From positions 166,016 to 230,015 of the forward strand of contig NZ_KE007350.1 in assembly GCF_000400715.1 (NCBI RefSeq): 64,000 bases of DNA, written 5' to 3'. The translations under genes were made by a program, and so were the position numbers. Shown in pieces: positions 52,024 to 61,066 of the stretch. Under the pieces are notes generated by a model. It searched no databases and was not told where the DNA came from. It saw only the letters and a program-made list of their open reading frames with translations. Numbering within the stretch: the first letter of the stretch is position 1; every line of letters starts with the position of its first letter. Source of the stretch: Acinetobacter genomosp. 15BJ (GTDB taxonomy: Bacteria > Pseudomonadota > Gammaproteobacteria > Pseudomonadales > Moraxellaceae).

Positions 52024-52053
52024 AAAAAGCGACTTTGTTAGTCGCTTTTTTCT
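52024..52053. terminator. Bidirectional intrinsic terminator
   Basis: AAAAAGCGACT (52024-52034) pairs with AGTCGCTTTTT (52040-52050) around TTGTT, followed by T residues. It separates the RutR-like gene from the convergent MarR-GNAT gene. Confidence 0.88.
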
Positions 52054-52161
52054 ATTCTATACATGATGAAAAAAACCGCTCATGTGTGCTAAACCCTAGA
52101 ATGGCTTAAAGTATTTCACGTAAGGCGTATTGTGTTAGTTTGAGGAGATCTTCCAAAGCAT

Positions 52162-53100
52162 CTATCGGGTAAATTGCTGCTCTAACATTGTTTTCCCCCA
52201 CTGATTCCCTTCCCATTCCTTTGTCAGCTTAAATCCAAATAATTCGTAAAGTTTACGAGCTGCATCAAGACCACTGAATGTCCATAAGTGCACAGCAGAG
52301 AATTCTTTTTGATCACAAAAAGCGATCGCTTCTGCTAATAGTCTTTTTCCAATGCCACTGCCTCGACATCCATCATCAAGAATAAACCAACGTAGATGGG
52401 CCTCTTTATTTCCTAAATCTTGCCCATCTATAGCGACTGAACCGACGATCTGATCATTCTGTATTGCAAGCCAGATGTTATTGCATTCTTCATGTAGTCG
52501 TTCCGAAAATTCAGCAAGGCCTGTTGCAACTTTACCTTCAAAGAAATGTCCAAACCCATAGTTTCTTGAATAGTAATTTCCGTGCATCTCTGCAATGCGA
52601 CCAATCATTCCTGCACGGTATCCAGATACTATTTCAATATTTTTATTTACCTCAGTAATCGGATCACTTCGGCAAGCAACTAGAGCGTCTGCATAAGATC
52701 TGAGGCCTTGAGCTATTTGTCTTTGTTGAGATAGTGCTAAATTTTCTATAGCTTGAATAACCCTCATTTCACCATATTCATTTATTTTTTTTGCCGTACT
52801 TCGCCCTTTATCTGTTAATTGAATTGACTTAGACCGGCCATCATTCACTGCTTGAATTTCCTTAATTTCACCAGCATCAATTAACTTAGCCAGCATTCGA
52901 CTCACACTAGATTTTTCTAAGCCTAATATTTGTGCTAATTGGATGGCAGTCATAGATCCATTATTTTCAATCTCCAATAATGTATGAACCGCTGAAGGTG
53001 AATATTCTGTAGCGGCAAGAGTCGCACTCATAAAACCAAGTTCACGAACCATAATTCGGGAAGATCTACGAATTTCTTCAATTAATTTATTATTTATCAT
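52162..53100 (-). CDS. MarR-type HTH fused to GNAT acetyltransferase
   Basis: Two-domain protein of 312 residues. Residues about 1-145 are a MarR winged helix (SAVHTLLEIENNGSMTAIQLAQILGLEKSSVSRMLAKL, DGRSKSIQLTDKGR); residues about 160-312 are a GNAT domain with WLAIQNDQIVGSVAIDG, the acetyl-CoA loop DDGCRGSGIGKRLL and LYELFGFKLTKEWEG. I choose the ATG at 53100, 6 nt after GAAGG; a start at 53133 would lie inside an operator-like palindrome. Such fusions are a known but uncharacterised class. Probable autorepressor; the acetyl acceptor is unknown. Confidence 0.85.
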   Translation of the reverse strand: MINNKLIEEIRRSSRIMVRELGFMSATLAATEYSPSAVHTLLEIENNGSMTAIQLAQILGLEKSSVSRMLAKLIDAGEIKEIQAVNDGRSKSIQLTDKGRSTAKKINEYGEMRVIQAIENLALSQQRQIAQGLRSYADALVACRSDPITEVNKNIEIVSGYRAGMIGRIAEMHGNYYSRNYGFGHFFEGKVATGLAEFSERLHEECNNIWLAIQNDQIVGSVAIDGQDLGNKEAHLRWFILDDGCRGSGIGKRLLAEAIAFCDQKEFSAVHLWTFSGLDAARKLYELFGFKLTKEWEGNQWGKTMLEQQFTR

Positions 53101-53119
53101 AGTTACACCTTCAAATATG

Positions 53120-53134
53120 GTTGTACTATACAAC
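53120..53134. promoter_or_regulatory. Operator-like palindrome upstream of the MarR-GNAT gene
   Basis: GTTGTACTATACAAC: perfect 6-bp arms around CTA, 20 bp before the start codon. Size and position fit a MarR-family autoregulatory site. Confidence 0.6.
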
Positions 53135-53265
53135 TATATTTAAAAGTGTAAGTCAAATGTTTAAAATAATGGTTGCTCTACGGTTTAAAAATAATATTTT
53201 TAATTTCAAAACTTATTAATAAATTCAAGTTTATCCATGCATACAGCTGCATTATGCCTTTGCAT

Positions 53266-53832
53266 TTAAAAATGTGCCTGATACAACGCCAATAATTTTT
53301 GTGCGCCAAGCAACAGGTTCTCTTCCCAGTCCAGATGCGCAGTATCATTGGCACCATCAGTAATATATTTGACTGAAATCAAACGTACCCCAAGCTTTTG
53401 ACACACTTTGGCTAAGGCGTAAGCTTCCATATCGACTAAGTTACAGCTGACCTTTGGAACACCTGTTTCAAAAGAATCACCCGTTCCACAGATCCCTTTA
53501 GGTAAAAGCTCAAAATGCGGTTGGGTATGGATCTCCGCAGGAATCTCATCATCCATTGGTGTCACACCCACGGCAAAACCTAAAGGCGACACATCCATAT
53601 CGCGCTGCACGAAAGTAATCACCTCAACCAGACTATGTGCATCGAAGTGCGAACTGCCTGCACTGCCTAAATTGATCAGCGTTTTACACCCCGTTTTTTG
53701 AATCACTTCAAATGCCTTGAATGCTGCATTAATTTTGCCGATTCCACTGTAATGAACGTCAATACCCGCTTGTTCAAACAAACCTTTAGATTCATTCGGC
53801 AGGGCCATAATCAGAGCAACATCAGCATTCAT
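53266..53832 (-). CDS. 5'-methylthioadenosine/S-adenosylhomocysteine nucleosidase-like protein
   Basis: Purine/MTA phosphorylase-fold nucleosidase, 188 residues from the ATG at 53832. The longer start at 53886 overlaps a terminator and is rejected. Features: IMALPNESKGLFEQAGIDVHYSGIGKINA at the N-terminus (in two parts), LINLGSAGSS near residue 50, NLVDMEAYALAKVCQKLG near 130 (Met-Glu nucleoside site) and the catalytic Asp in ISVKYITDGAND near 155. It cleaves MTA, SAH or a related nucleoside. Shorter than E. coli MtnN (232), so specificity is uncertain. Confidence 0.82.
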   Translation of the reverse strand: MNADVALIMALPNESKGLFEQAGIDVHYSGIGKINAAFKAFEVIQKTGCKTLINLGSAGSSHFDAHSLVEVITFVQRDMDVSPLGFAVGVTPMDDEIPAEIHTQPHFELLPKGICGTGDSFETGVPKVSCNLVDMEAYALAKVCQKLGVRLISVKYITDGANDTAHLDWEENLLLGAQKLLALYQAHF

Positions 53833-53863
53833 AGAAAAGACTCGTTCAAATCGAAATAAAGAC

Positions 53864-53891
53864 ACAAAAAAGGTGTGCTTTAGCACACCTT
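53864..53891 (-). terminator. Intrinsic terminator of the TehA-like gene
   Basis: On the minus strand AAGGTGTGC pairs with GCACACCTT around TAAA, followed by a T run. It ends just after the transporter gene and before the nucleosidase start. Confidence 0.88.
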
Positions 53892-53895
53892 GATA

Positions 53896-55029
53896 TTATT
53901 GCATCTTCTGCTGTAAGGAGACCAAACAGGGAGAGAAAAATAATTGACCACTATATGCCCCTGCCAACGTTTTCTTCATCACCAATGCCCACAAACCAAC
54001 CAACAACAGACTTAAAACCACAGCCGCATACTGTAAGAAATCGATATGTAACTGATGTGCCAAGTTGAAGATTGCTAAAATAAACACACCGAATGGGAAA
54101 GTCAGTCCCCACCAACCCAAGTTAAATGGAATGCCAGTACGCATATGGCGCAGTGTGGTCAAAATCGCAATCCCAAACCACCATAAGCCAAAACCTAATA
54201 ACACCAAACTTGCCACAATACCCAAGGCTGGAAGTAATGTCGCTAAGCCTTCAAAGCCCATCGCCTGCATAATACGTGGTGCTTGTTCACCCAATAATAA
54301 TAATGCCAAGGCCCCTGTTCCAATCGGTCCTAGACATAACCAGCTTGAAATCGCCACTTCTTTTTCCGGCAATTGGTGCAAGGCCAAACGTAACATCAGA
54401 ATCGTTAAGATCGCAAAAGCAGGTAATACAGAAATACCCCACAACACATAGCCTGTGATCAAAATCGTTAAAGCATGCTGATCTGCTGCTAAATGCTGTA
54501 ATAGCAGCCCCGCAGAGCTGGCAGCGACTTCACACGCCACGATCGGGAGTAACCATACCGCAGTCATACGATGTAATTGATGATCTTGGCAGCTAAACAT
54601 ACAAAATGGCACTACCCATGCAATCACCACCGCAAGAACAACATCGAAGTACCAAAGGTAAGTGGCAATTTGTACAGCAATATCGCCATATAAATGGGTA
54701 CCGAAACTGAGAAAACCATTGGCAATCGTCGCTAAGCCCATCGGAATCGCACCGAGGAATAAACTCATGTTGGGGTGAGTAAAAATATGCTTGGCTTCAG
54801 TCGGAAATAAAATCCAGCGTAAGATATAAAGCACACTAAAGGTGCTAAATAACAAAATATTAAATTGCCATAATTTAGTCGCAAGCATAAATAAGACAGA
54901 TGAAGCGAAAGGCAGCTGTGCTAAAATCATCGCCACTACACCCGTTCCCATGGTTGCAGTAAACCAGTTCGGGGTAAAATGGCGAATTACATCGGTGCTC
55001 TGCTCTAGCTGATAAAACGGCTTTTTCAT
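53896..55029 (-). CDS. TehA/SLAC1/Mae1-family transporter
   Basis: Inner-membrane protein of 377 residues with ten hydrophobic helices, the layout of the tellurite-resistance/dicarboxylate transporter (TDT) family. The N-terminal FTPNWFTATMGTGVVAMILAQLP and GFLSFGTHLYGD are family-like. Members carry C4-dicarboxylates, sulfite or anions, or give tellurite tolerance; the substrate cannot be chosen from sequence. Terminated by the hairpin at 53864-53891. Confidence 0.82.
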   Translation of the reverse strand: MKKPFYQLEQSTDVIRHFTPNWFTATMGTGVVAMILAQLPFASSVLFMLATKLWQFNILLFSTFSVLYILRWILFPTEAKHIFTHPNMSLFLGAIPMGLATIANGFLSFGTHLYGDIAVQIATYLWYFDVVLAVVIAWVVPFCMFSCQDHQLHRMTAVWLLPIVACEVAASSAGLLLQHLAADQHALTILITGYVLWGISVLPAFAILTILMLRLALHQLPEKEVAISSWLCLGPIGTGALALLLLGEQAPRIMQAMGFEGLATLLPALGIVASLVLLGFGLWWFGIAILTTLRHMRTGIPFNLGWWGLTFPFGVFILAIFNLAHQLHIDFLQYAAVVLSLLLVGLWALVMKKTLAGAYSGQLFFSPCLVSLQQKMQ

Positions 55030-55235
55030 CTCTATCTCGATATCAAGCGACTATGCAGCTATTTTAACGGAACATATAAATAAGAAAAATTGATTTATTT
55101 TTATTTAATGAATCAATTTAATTGATATAAAATCTCTAAATATTGAAAATTTCCTGTGTAAAAACACAACAACAAGACGAAACGCTGAGAATATGGCAAT
55201 ATATAGCCTTTGCAAAATCACTGTATTTAACGCCC

Positions 55236-56237
55236 ATGAAGTTGCTTCGTCTCAACGCATTATCGCCAGATTTTCAGTTACCCCCAACTGCGGTAACGAT
55301 TGGCAATTTTGATGGTGTCCATCTCGGCCATCAAGCGATGATTGCTCAACTCAAAACGTTGGCTGAAGCGCAAGGCTTAAAAACATTGGTGATGATTTTT
55401 GAGCCACAACCACTTGAATTCTTTAAAGGTTATGATGCACCTCCTCGCATCAGCTCGCTCAGAGAAAAAGTAGAATATTTAACTGAGCTCGGTGTGGACT
55501 ACATTGCAGTTGCGAAATTTGACCAATATTTTAGAAGTTTAAATGCCACTGAATTTGCCGACCTACTTAAATTAAAACTCAATGCACAAAGCTTGGTGCT
55601 GGGTGATGATTTTCATTTTGGGAAAGACCGCCAAGGCAACAGCGAATTTTTACGCGACTATGGTTTTGATGTCACCAATTTAAATACCGTGGCTTTAAAT
55701 GATGAACGTGTCAGTTCAACTCGTATTCGTCAGGTCCTTCAACAGGGTGATCTGGCATTAGCGGCAAAACTATTGGGCCGTCCTTATAGCATCACAGGCC
55801 GAGTACAATATGGCGATCAGATTGGCCGTACCCTTGATTTTCCAACGATTAATGTTCGTTTAAACCGTCACAAACCCTGTTTAAACGGAATTTATGCGGT
55901 GGATGTGGTCTGTGAAAATGCCTCGCTGAATGCAAAAATAAAACATTCAGATCCTGCTCTTAACGGTATTGCAGGCTATCAAGCTGACAGTTTGTTTGGT
56001 GCAGGTCATGTGGGGACTCGTCCAGCCATCAAACAAGACCAGCCAGAATGGCGATTAGAGGTACATTTCCCTGATGTTTCTGCTAATCTGTATGGCTTAT
56101 TGATGCGGGTAACCTTTCTTCACTATTTGCATGGTGAACTGAATTACCCTTCGCTTGAAGCCCTCAAAGCCGGAATTGATGATGATGTGCAAAAGTTACG
56201 AGACTATCGTACTAACACAGCTGAATTTCCTTTTTAA
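55236..56237 (+). CDS. ribF: Bifunctional riboflavin kinase / FMN adenylyltransferase
   Basis: Makes FMN and FAD from riboflavin. 333 residues from the ATG at 55236 (frame open from 55143, but MKLLRLNALSPDFQLPPTAV is the natural start). N-terminal FAD-synthetase domain with TIGNFDGVHLGHQAMI near residue 20 and SSTRIRQVLQQGDL near 163; C-terminal kinase domain with GRVQYGDQIGRTLDFPTINVR near 190 (in parts GRVQYGDQIGR and FPTIN). An insertion near 260-285 (ASLNAKIKHSDPALN) is typical of Acinetobacter. Followed by ileS. Confidence 0.94.
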   Translation: MKLLRLNALSPDFQLPPTAVTIGNFDGVHLGHQAMIAQLKTLAEAQGLKTLVMIFEPQPLEFFKGYDAPPRISSLREKVEYLTELGVDYIAVAKFDQYFRSLNATEFADLLKLKLNAQSLVLGDDFHFGKDRQGNSEFLRDYGFDVTNLNTVALNDERVSSTRIRQVLQQGDLALAAKLLGRPYSITGRVQYGDQIGRTLDFPTINVRLNRHKPCLNGIYAVDVVCENASLNAKIKHSDPALNGIAGYQADSLFGAGHVGTRPAIKQDQPEWRLEVHFPDVSANLYGLLMRVTFLHYLHGELNYPSLEALKAGIDDDVQKLRDYRTNTAEFPF

Positions 56238-56299
56238 ATTTAATTTTCATTTGTAATACATGTCAGTTTACAAACTGATCAAACTGGAAGAAAACTTGC

Positions 56300-59137
56300 A
56301 TGAGCGATAAGCAAACTCCTGAAAATGCAGTGGATTATAAAGCCACACTCAATTTGCCAGCGACTGAATTTGCCATGAAGGCAAACTTGGCTGTACGTGA
56401 AGCCAAATGGTTAGAAGAGTGGTATGCCGACAACATTTATCAGCAGATTCGTGAAGCGCGTATTGGCAAGAAAAAATATGTACTGCATGACGGCCCTCCA
56501 TATGCCAATGGTCAAATCCATTTAGGCCATGCAGTCAATAAAGTCTTAAAAGACATCATTATTAAAAGCCGCGTTTTAGATGGCTTCGATGCACCATATG
56601 TACCAGGTTGGGACTGTCACGGCCTGCCAATCGAACTAAAAGTCGAAGAAAAAGTCGGTAAAGTGGGCGTTAAAGTCGATGCCTCAACTTTCCGTAAGGC
56701 TTGTCGTGAATATGCGTATACGCAAGTCGAATTACAGAAGAAAGACTTTGTACGTATGGGCGTTTTTGGTGATTGGGACAATCCGTACCTGACCATGAAC
56801 TTCAAGCAAGAAGCTGACATCGTGCGTGCACTTGGCGCCATTGCCAAAGCAGGTCATATCGAACCGGGTTTAAAACCTGTGAACTGGTGTATGGACTGTG
56901 GTTCTTCACTGGCTGAAGCTGAAGTTGAATACGAAGATAAAAAATCAGATGCCATTGATGTTGGCTTCACGGTTGTTGATCTCAAAGATCTCAGCACACG
57001 TTTGAATGTTGATGTTCAAGATGCGACAGATATCGTGATCTGGACCACTACACCATGGACCTTACCTGCCAACCAAGCAGTCGCGCTACACGCTGATATC
57101 GACTATCAATTGGTTCAAGTAACCACTGACCGTGGTACTCAAAACTTTATTTTGGCCAAAGATCTGGTTGAATCTGCAATCGAACGCTACAAACTGGAAA
57201 ATCCAGTCGTGCTTGCAGATTTCAAAGGTGCTGCAATTGAAAATCTGTTATTGCAACACCCACTGTTAACAGATCGTCAAGTACCTGTCATTTTAGGCGA
57301 GCACGTGATTGCAACCAGTGGTACAGGTGCAGTGCATACCGCACCTGGCCATGGTGTAGACGATTACAAAGTCGGTTTGCTTTATCAGCTTAAAGTTGAA
57401 AACCCTGTCGGTGGTAATGGTGTTTATTTACCAACATCGCCAATTTTTGCAGGTGAGCATATCTATAAAGCCAACCCTCAAATCATTGAGGCATTGGGTG
57501 CACTCGGTCGTCTGTGGGCGCATCAGCCAATTAAACACAGCTACCCACACTGCTGGCGCCATAAGACCCCAATTATCTTCCGTGCGACACCGCAATGGTT
57601 CATCAGCATGGATGCCAATGGTCTGCGCCAAAATGCCTTGAATGCGATTGAAAATGATATCGAATTTGTGCCTGATTGGGGACAAAGCCGTATTCAGTCG
57701 ATGATTGAAGGTCGTCCAGATTGGTGTATCTCGCGTCAACGTACTTGGGGCGTGCCAATTCCATTTTTCGTGCACAAAGATACCAATGCATTGCACCCAC
57801 GTACGCCTGAATTGATCGAAGAAGTGGCTAAACTGATCGAACAAGAAGGTATCGATGGTTGGTATAACCGTGAAGCGAGTGAGTTCATCGGTGCGGATGC
57901 AGAACAATATAATGCGGTACGCGATACCTTAGACGTTTGGTTTGACTCTGGAACTACACACTACGCTGTACTTCGTGAACGTGATGATCTACAAGATCCA
58001 GCAGACTTATATCTTGAAGGTTCAGATCAACACCGTGGCTGGTTCCAATCATCGTTGTTAACCTCAATCGCGATCAATGAGCGTGCGCCATATAAAGGCC
58101 TACTCACCCACGGTTTCGTGGTTGATGAGAAAGGCCGTAAGATGTCTAAATCATTAGGCAACATCATTACCCCGCAAGACATTATCAAAGATATGGGTGC
58201 TGATGGCTTACGTTTCTGGATCGCATCTGCTGACTATCGTTACGAGATGACGGCTGGTAAAGAAATCTTTAGCCGCGCATCAGATGGTTATCGTCGTATT
58301 CGTAATACTTTACGTTTCTTGTTGGCAAACTTGAATGGCTTCAAACCATCAACAGATGCTTTACCAGTCGACCAGTTGATTGCATTGGATCAATACATCT
58401 TACAACGTGCTGCTGAGGTTCAAAAAACCATCCAGCAAGCCTATGAAGAGATGAACTTCCATATCGTCACTAATGCATTAACAAGCTTCTGTATTAATGA
58501 CTTGGGTGGTTTCTACCTCGACATCATCAAAGATCGTCAGTACACCACCAAAGCAGATTCACAGGCACGTCATTCTGCGCAAACTGCGCTGTATCATATC
58601 GTGCAAGCTTTTGTTCGTTGGATGTCACCGATCCTCAGCTTTACCGCACAAGAAGCTTGGCCATTGATTCCAGAACAAACTGGAAAATATGTATTTACCG
58701 CTGAATGGTATGACATTCCAACTGCATCAACAGCAAACTTACTGTCTGAAGCAGATTGGCAAACATTGATTAGCGTAAAATCAGCAGTAAATAAACAGAT
58801 TGAAGCGGCACGTAACGCTAAACTCATTGGTAGTAACCTATCTGCTAAAGTTGAACTTTGGGCAGATGAAGCATTACAAACATTGTTAAACCAATTGGCT
58901 GATGAATTACGTTTTGTCTTGATTACCTCTCAAGTCATCGTTCACCCTTATGCTGAACAAGGCGAAAGCACAGACCTCGAAGGTCTGCGTGTCCAAGTTT
59001 CGGCGGCAGACGGTGAAAAGTGTGTACGTTGCTGGCATGTATTGCCTGATGTAAATACACACGTTGGTCATGCTGGTTTATGCGCTCGTTGTATTATCAA
59101 TGTCACTGGCAGTGGCGAAGTGAGAAAATATGCATAA
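56300..59137 (+). CDS. ileS: Isoleucyl-tRNA synthetase
   Basis: Charges tRNA-Ile; class I synthetase of 945 residues. HIGH motif as GQIHLGHA in DGPPYANGQIHLGHAVNK near residue 66-80, editing (CP1) domain with WTTTPWTLPANQA near 250, KMSKS motif as KGRKMSKSLGN near 612, and a C-terminal zinc finger CVRCWHV ... CARC near 910-930. The last 8 bp overlap lspA. Conserved ribF-ileS-lspA-fkpB order. Confidence 0.97.
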   Translation: MSDKQTPENAVDYKATLNLPATEFAMKANLAVREAKWLEEWYADNIYQQIREARIGKKKYVLHDGPPYANGQIHLGHAVNKVLKDIIIKSRVLDGFDAPYVPGWDCHGLPIELKVEEKVGKVGVKVDASTFRKACREYAYTQVELQKKDFVRMGVFGDWDNPYLTMNFKQEADIVRALGAIAKAGHIEPGLKPVNWCMDCGSSLAEAEVEYEDKKSDAIDVGFTVVDLKDLSTRLNVDVQDATDIVIWTTTPWTLPANQAVALHADIDYQLVQVTTDRGTQNFILAKDLVESAIERYKLENPVVLADFKGAAIENLLLQHPLLTDRQVPVILGEHVIATSGTGAVHTAPGHGVDDYKVGLLYQLKVENPVGGNGVYLPTSPIFAGEHIYKANPQIIEALGALGRLWAHQPIKHSYPHCWRHKTPIIFRATPQWFISMDANGLRQNALNAIENDIEFVPDWGQSRIQSMIEGRPDWCISRQRTWGVPIPFFVHKDTNALHPRTPELIEEVAKLIEQEGIDGWYNREASEFIGADAEQYNAVRDTLDVWFDSGTTHYAVLRERDDLQDPADLYLEGSDQHRGWFQSSLLTSIAINERAPYKGLLTHGFVVDEKGRKMSKSLGNIITPQDIIKDMGADGLRFWIASADYRYEMTAGKEIFSRASDGYRRIRNTLRFLLANLNGFKPSTDALPVDQLIALDQYILQRAAEVQKTIQQAYEEMNFHIVTNALTSFCINDLGGFYLDIIKDRQYTTKADSQARHSAQTALYHIVQAFVRWMSPILSFTAQEAWPLIPEQTGKYVFTAEWYDIPTASTANLLSEADWQTLISVKSAVNKQIEAARNAKLIGSNLSAKVELWADEALQTLLNQLADELRFVLITSQVIVHPYAEQGESTDLEGLRVQVSAADGEKCVRCWHVLPDVNTHVGHAGLCARCIINVTGSGEVRKYA

Positions 59138-59672
59138 TTCTGTGCAAACAAGCCCAACAAAAAAAGGCTTATTCCAATTTTACCCACACAACTTAATGTG
59201 GCTTGGACTTTCAGTCCTTGCTATTGTGTTGGATCAATGGACCAAATGGATTGCAAGTTCGCATTTAAACTATGCGGACCCTGTTCCCGTTCTGCCGTTT
59301 TTAAATTGGACACTGCTGCATAATTATGGCGCAGCATTCAGCTTTTTGTCTGATGCAGGCGGCTGGCAACGCTATTTCTTTACCTCATTAGCAGGTTTTG
59401 TTTCGGTAATTTTTGTTTTCTGGCTGATGCGTATGCCTAAGAAAATGATTGTATTACCGATGGCAATTGCGTTAATTCTTGGTGGAGCAATTGGCAATCT
59501 GATTGACCGTGTCAGCTTAGGCTATGTGGTCGACTTTATTCATGTTTATTATCAAAACAGCCATTTTCCAGCCTTCAATCTTGCGGATAGCTCAATTACT
59601 CTAGGCACGATTTTGCTGCTGATCGATACTTTCTTCTTAGAGAAGAAACGCAACCAAAATACGGATGCATAA
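59130..59672 (+). CDS. lspA: Lipoprotein signal peptidase (signal peptidase II)
   Basis: Inner-membrane aspartyl protease removing signal peptides from prolipoproteins (for instance Wza and the SsuA proteins in this window). 180 residues, four membrane helices. The two catalytic Asp are in GGAIGNLIDRVSLGYVVDFI near residue 120-137 and AFNLADSSITLG near 150. Overlaps ileS by 8 bp. Confidence 0.96.
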   Translation: MHNSVQTSPTKKGLFQFYPHNLMWLGLSVLAIVLDQWTKWIASSHLNYADPVPVLPFLNWTLLHNYGAAFSFLSDAGGWQRYFFTSLAGFVSVIFVFWLMRMPKKMIVLPMAIALILGGAIGNLIDRVSLGYVVDFIHVYYQNSHFPAFNLADSSITLGTILLLIDTFFLEKKRNQNTDA

Positions 59673-59673
59673 G

Positions 59674-60156
59674 ATGAACGAAATTATCCAACCAAACGAA
59701 GAAATTCGTATTCAAGATGGCTCAAAAGTCGACTTACATTTTTCTGTATCGGTTGAAAATGGTGTTGAAATCGACAATACCCGTGGTCGTGAAGAGCCTG
59801 TCAGTCTTGTGATTGGCGATGGTAACCTGTTACCTGGGTTTGAAAAGGCTTTATTTGGTTTACGTGCAGGCGACCGTCGTACTGTACATTTACCGCCTGA
59901 AGATGCTTTTGGACCTTGGAATGCAGAAAATATCCAAATCTTTGATACGGTTAAATTTGAACAACGCCCAATCGTTGGTCATATGATTGAGTTTGAAGAC
60001 AAGGCCAAAGCAACGCTGTTTGGTGTTGTAAAATCGGTCAATGATGACACCACAGAAATCGATTTTAATCATCCACTGGCAGGCAAAAATATTACTTTTG
60101 AAGTGGAAATCTTCAAAGTCACCCCAGCAGGCCAGCAAGGCATCAAATTGATGTAA
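59674..60156 (+). CDS. fkpB: FKBP-type peptidyl-prolyl isomerase, SlpA type
   Basis: Cytoplasmic FKBP with an inserted-flap domain, 160 residues from the ATG at 59674 (an ATG at 59665 overlaps lspA). Visible: VDLHFSVSVENGVEID, GDGNLLPGFEKALFGLRAGDRR near residue 47 (SlyD/SlpA core), and FDHPL-like FNHPLAGKNITFEVEIFKV near 130. Fourth gene of the ribF-ileS-lspA-fkpB group, with a terminator behind it. Lacks the His-rich tail of SlyD. Confidence 0.92.
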   Translation: MNEIIQPNEEIRIQDGSKVDLHFSVSVENGVEIDNTRGREEPVSLVIGDGNLLPGFEKALFGLRAGDRRTVHLPPEDAFGPWNAENIQIFDTVKFEQRPIVGHMIEFEDKAKATLFGVVKSVNDDTTEIDFNHPLAGKNITFEVEIFKVTPAGQQGIKLM

Positions 60157-60157
60157 C

Positions 60158-60186
60158 AAAAAAGCTCTCAAATGAGAGCTTTTTTT
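60158..60186 (+). terminator. Intrinsic terminator after fkpB
   Basis: AAAGCTCTCA pairs with TGAGAGCTTT with a two-base loop, followed by more T residues. Confidence 0.85.
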
Positions 60187-60261
60187 ATCGCCTAAAAAAA
60201 GTATAAGATCATTTAAAGGCATTCATTTTTAAAATCAAAGCAATAACACAGGAATTTAAAC

Positions 60262-60804
60262 ATGCTGATTTATATTATTGTTGGAAGTGTTCGGGAAGGT
60301 CGTACAGCGATCAAAGTCGCAAATTGGGTACAACAAGCGACAACTGAACTCGCATTAAAAGATATTCAAACCGAAGTTGTTGATCTTAAGGAATGGGACT
60401 TACCGCTCTTTGCAGGTTCTCATCCACCTGCGACAGGCATCTATGATCAGCCGAAACAACAGCAATGGGCGGATAAAATTGCGCAGGCACAGGCCTTTAT
60501 CTTCATTAGTCCTGAATATAACCATGGCTATAGTCCAGCACTGAAGAATGCCTTGGATTATGTGGGTAAAGAATGGCAAGGCAAACCTGCAGCCTTTATT
60601 GGCTATGGTTCTACCAATGGCTCACGTTCAATCAGTCAAATTCGCCAAGTAACCTCAAGCTTAGGTCTAGTTGATCCCAATGCCGTAATTGAAATTCGCG
60701 ACATCTTTAAACGCAATAAAGATGAGAACTTTGAAGCCAATGAGTTTGAAGTGAAAGGCTTAGCGGCTCTCGTTGCCAAATTACAGAAATATCATATCGC
60801 TTAA
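60262..60804 (+). CDS. NAD(P)H-dependent FMN reductase family protein
   Basis: Flavodoxin-fold reductase of 180 residues. N-terminal IIVGSVREGRTAIKVANWV (phosphate-binding loop GSVREGR), AFIFISPEYNHGYSPALKNALDYV near residue 75-98 (PEYN flavin site) and FIGYGSTNGSRSISQIRQV near 113. It reduces FMN or quinones with NAD(P)H. It could supply reduced flavin to SsuD in trans, but it is not linked to the ssu operon. The stop is directly followed by a GacA-box-like palindrome. Confidence 0.9.
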   Translation: MLIYIIVGSVREGRTAIKVANWVQQATTELALKDIQTEVVDLKEWDLPLFAGSHPPATGIYDQPKQQQWADKIAQAQAFIFISPEYNHGYSPALKNALDYVGKEWQGKPAAFIGYGSTNGSRSISQIRQVTSSLGLVDPNAVIEIRDIFKRNKDENFEANEFEVKGLAALVAKLQKYHIA

Positions 60805-60805
60805 T

Positions 60806-60823
60806 TGTAAGCCTAAGCGTACG
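60806..60823. promoter_or_regulatory. GacA-box-like upstream activating sequence
   Basis: TGTAAGCCTAAGCGTACG: left arm identical to the GacA box TGTAAG, a 6-bp centre, and a right arm CGTACG matching CTTACA at 4 of 6. Its centre is about 67 bp before the predicted start of the small RNA, the position GacA sites take upstream of rsmX/Y/Z genes in Pseudomonas. Confidence 0.55.
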
Positions 60824-60880
60824 TTGATTAGATCGATTTACGTCTATTCCACTTTCGACTTGATCGCTAATATATAAAGC

Positions 60881-61001
60881 ATAGAGAGACAGGAAGTCTC
60901 ATTGAGAATAAGAACAGACACAGGATGTGGTCGTTAATAGGATATCAACGACATAAACTGAATATGAAGAAGCCCCGTCAGGATGATGGGGCTTCTTTTT
61001 G
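60881..61001 (+). ncRNA. Candidate CsrA/RsmA-sequestering small RNA (RsmY/Z-like)
   Basis: About 120 nt with no sensible reading frame, following a TATATAAA -10-like region (60871-60878). Stem-loops: GAGAC-AGGAA-GTCTC (60886-60900); CAC-AGGAT-GTG (60919-60929); GTCGTT ... AACGAC with AATAGGATATC in the loop (60930-60952); and a strong terminator GAAGCCCC / GGGGCTTC (60969-60995) with GTCAGGATGAT in the loop, followed by five T. Each hairpin displays A-GGA, the CsrA recognition element. Length and layout match RsmX/Y/Z. Not tested against Rfam. Confidence 0.72.
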
Positions 61002-61066
61002 TTTATTCTTTCTGCTTTATCCGTCCGTATCAGCTATACCATTCATTGGGTATCATGTTAAACACT

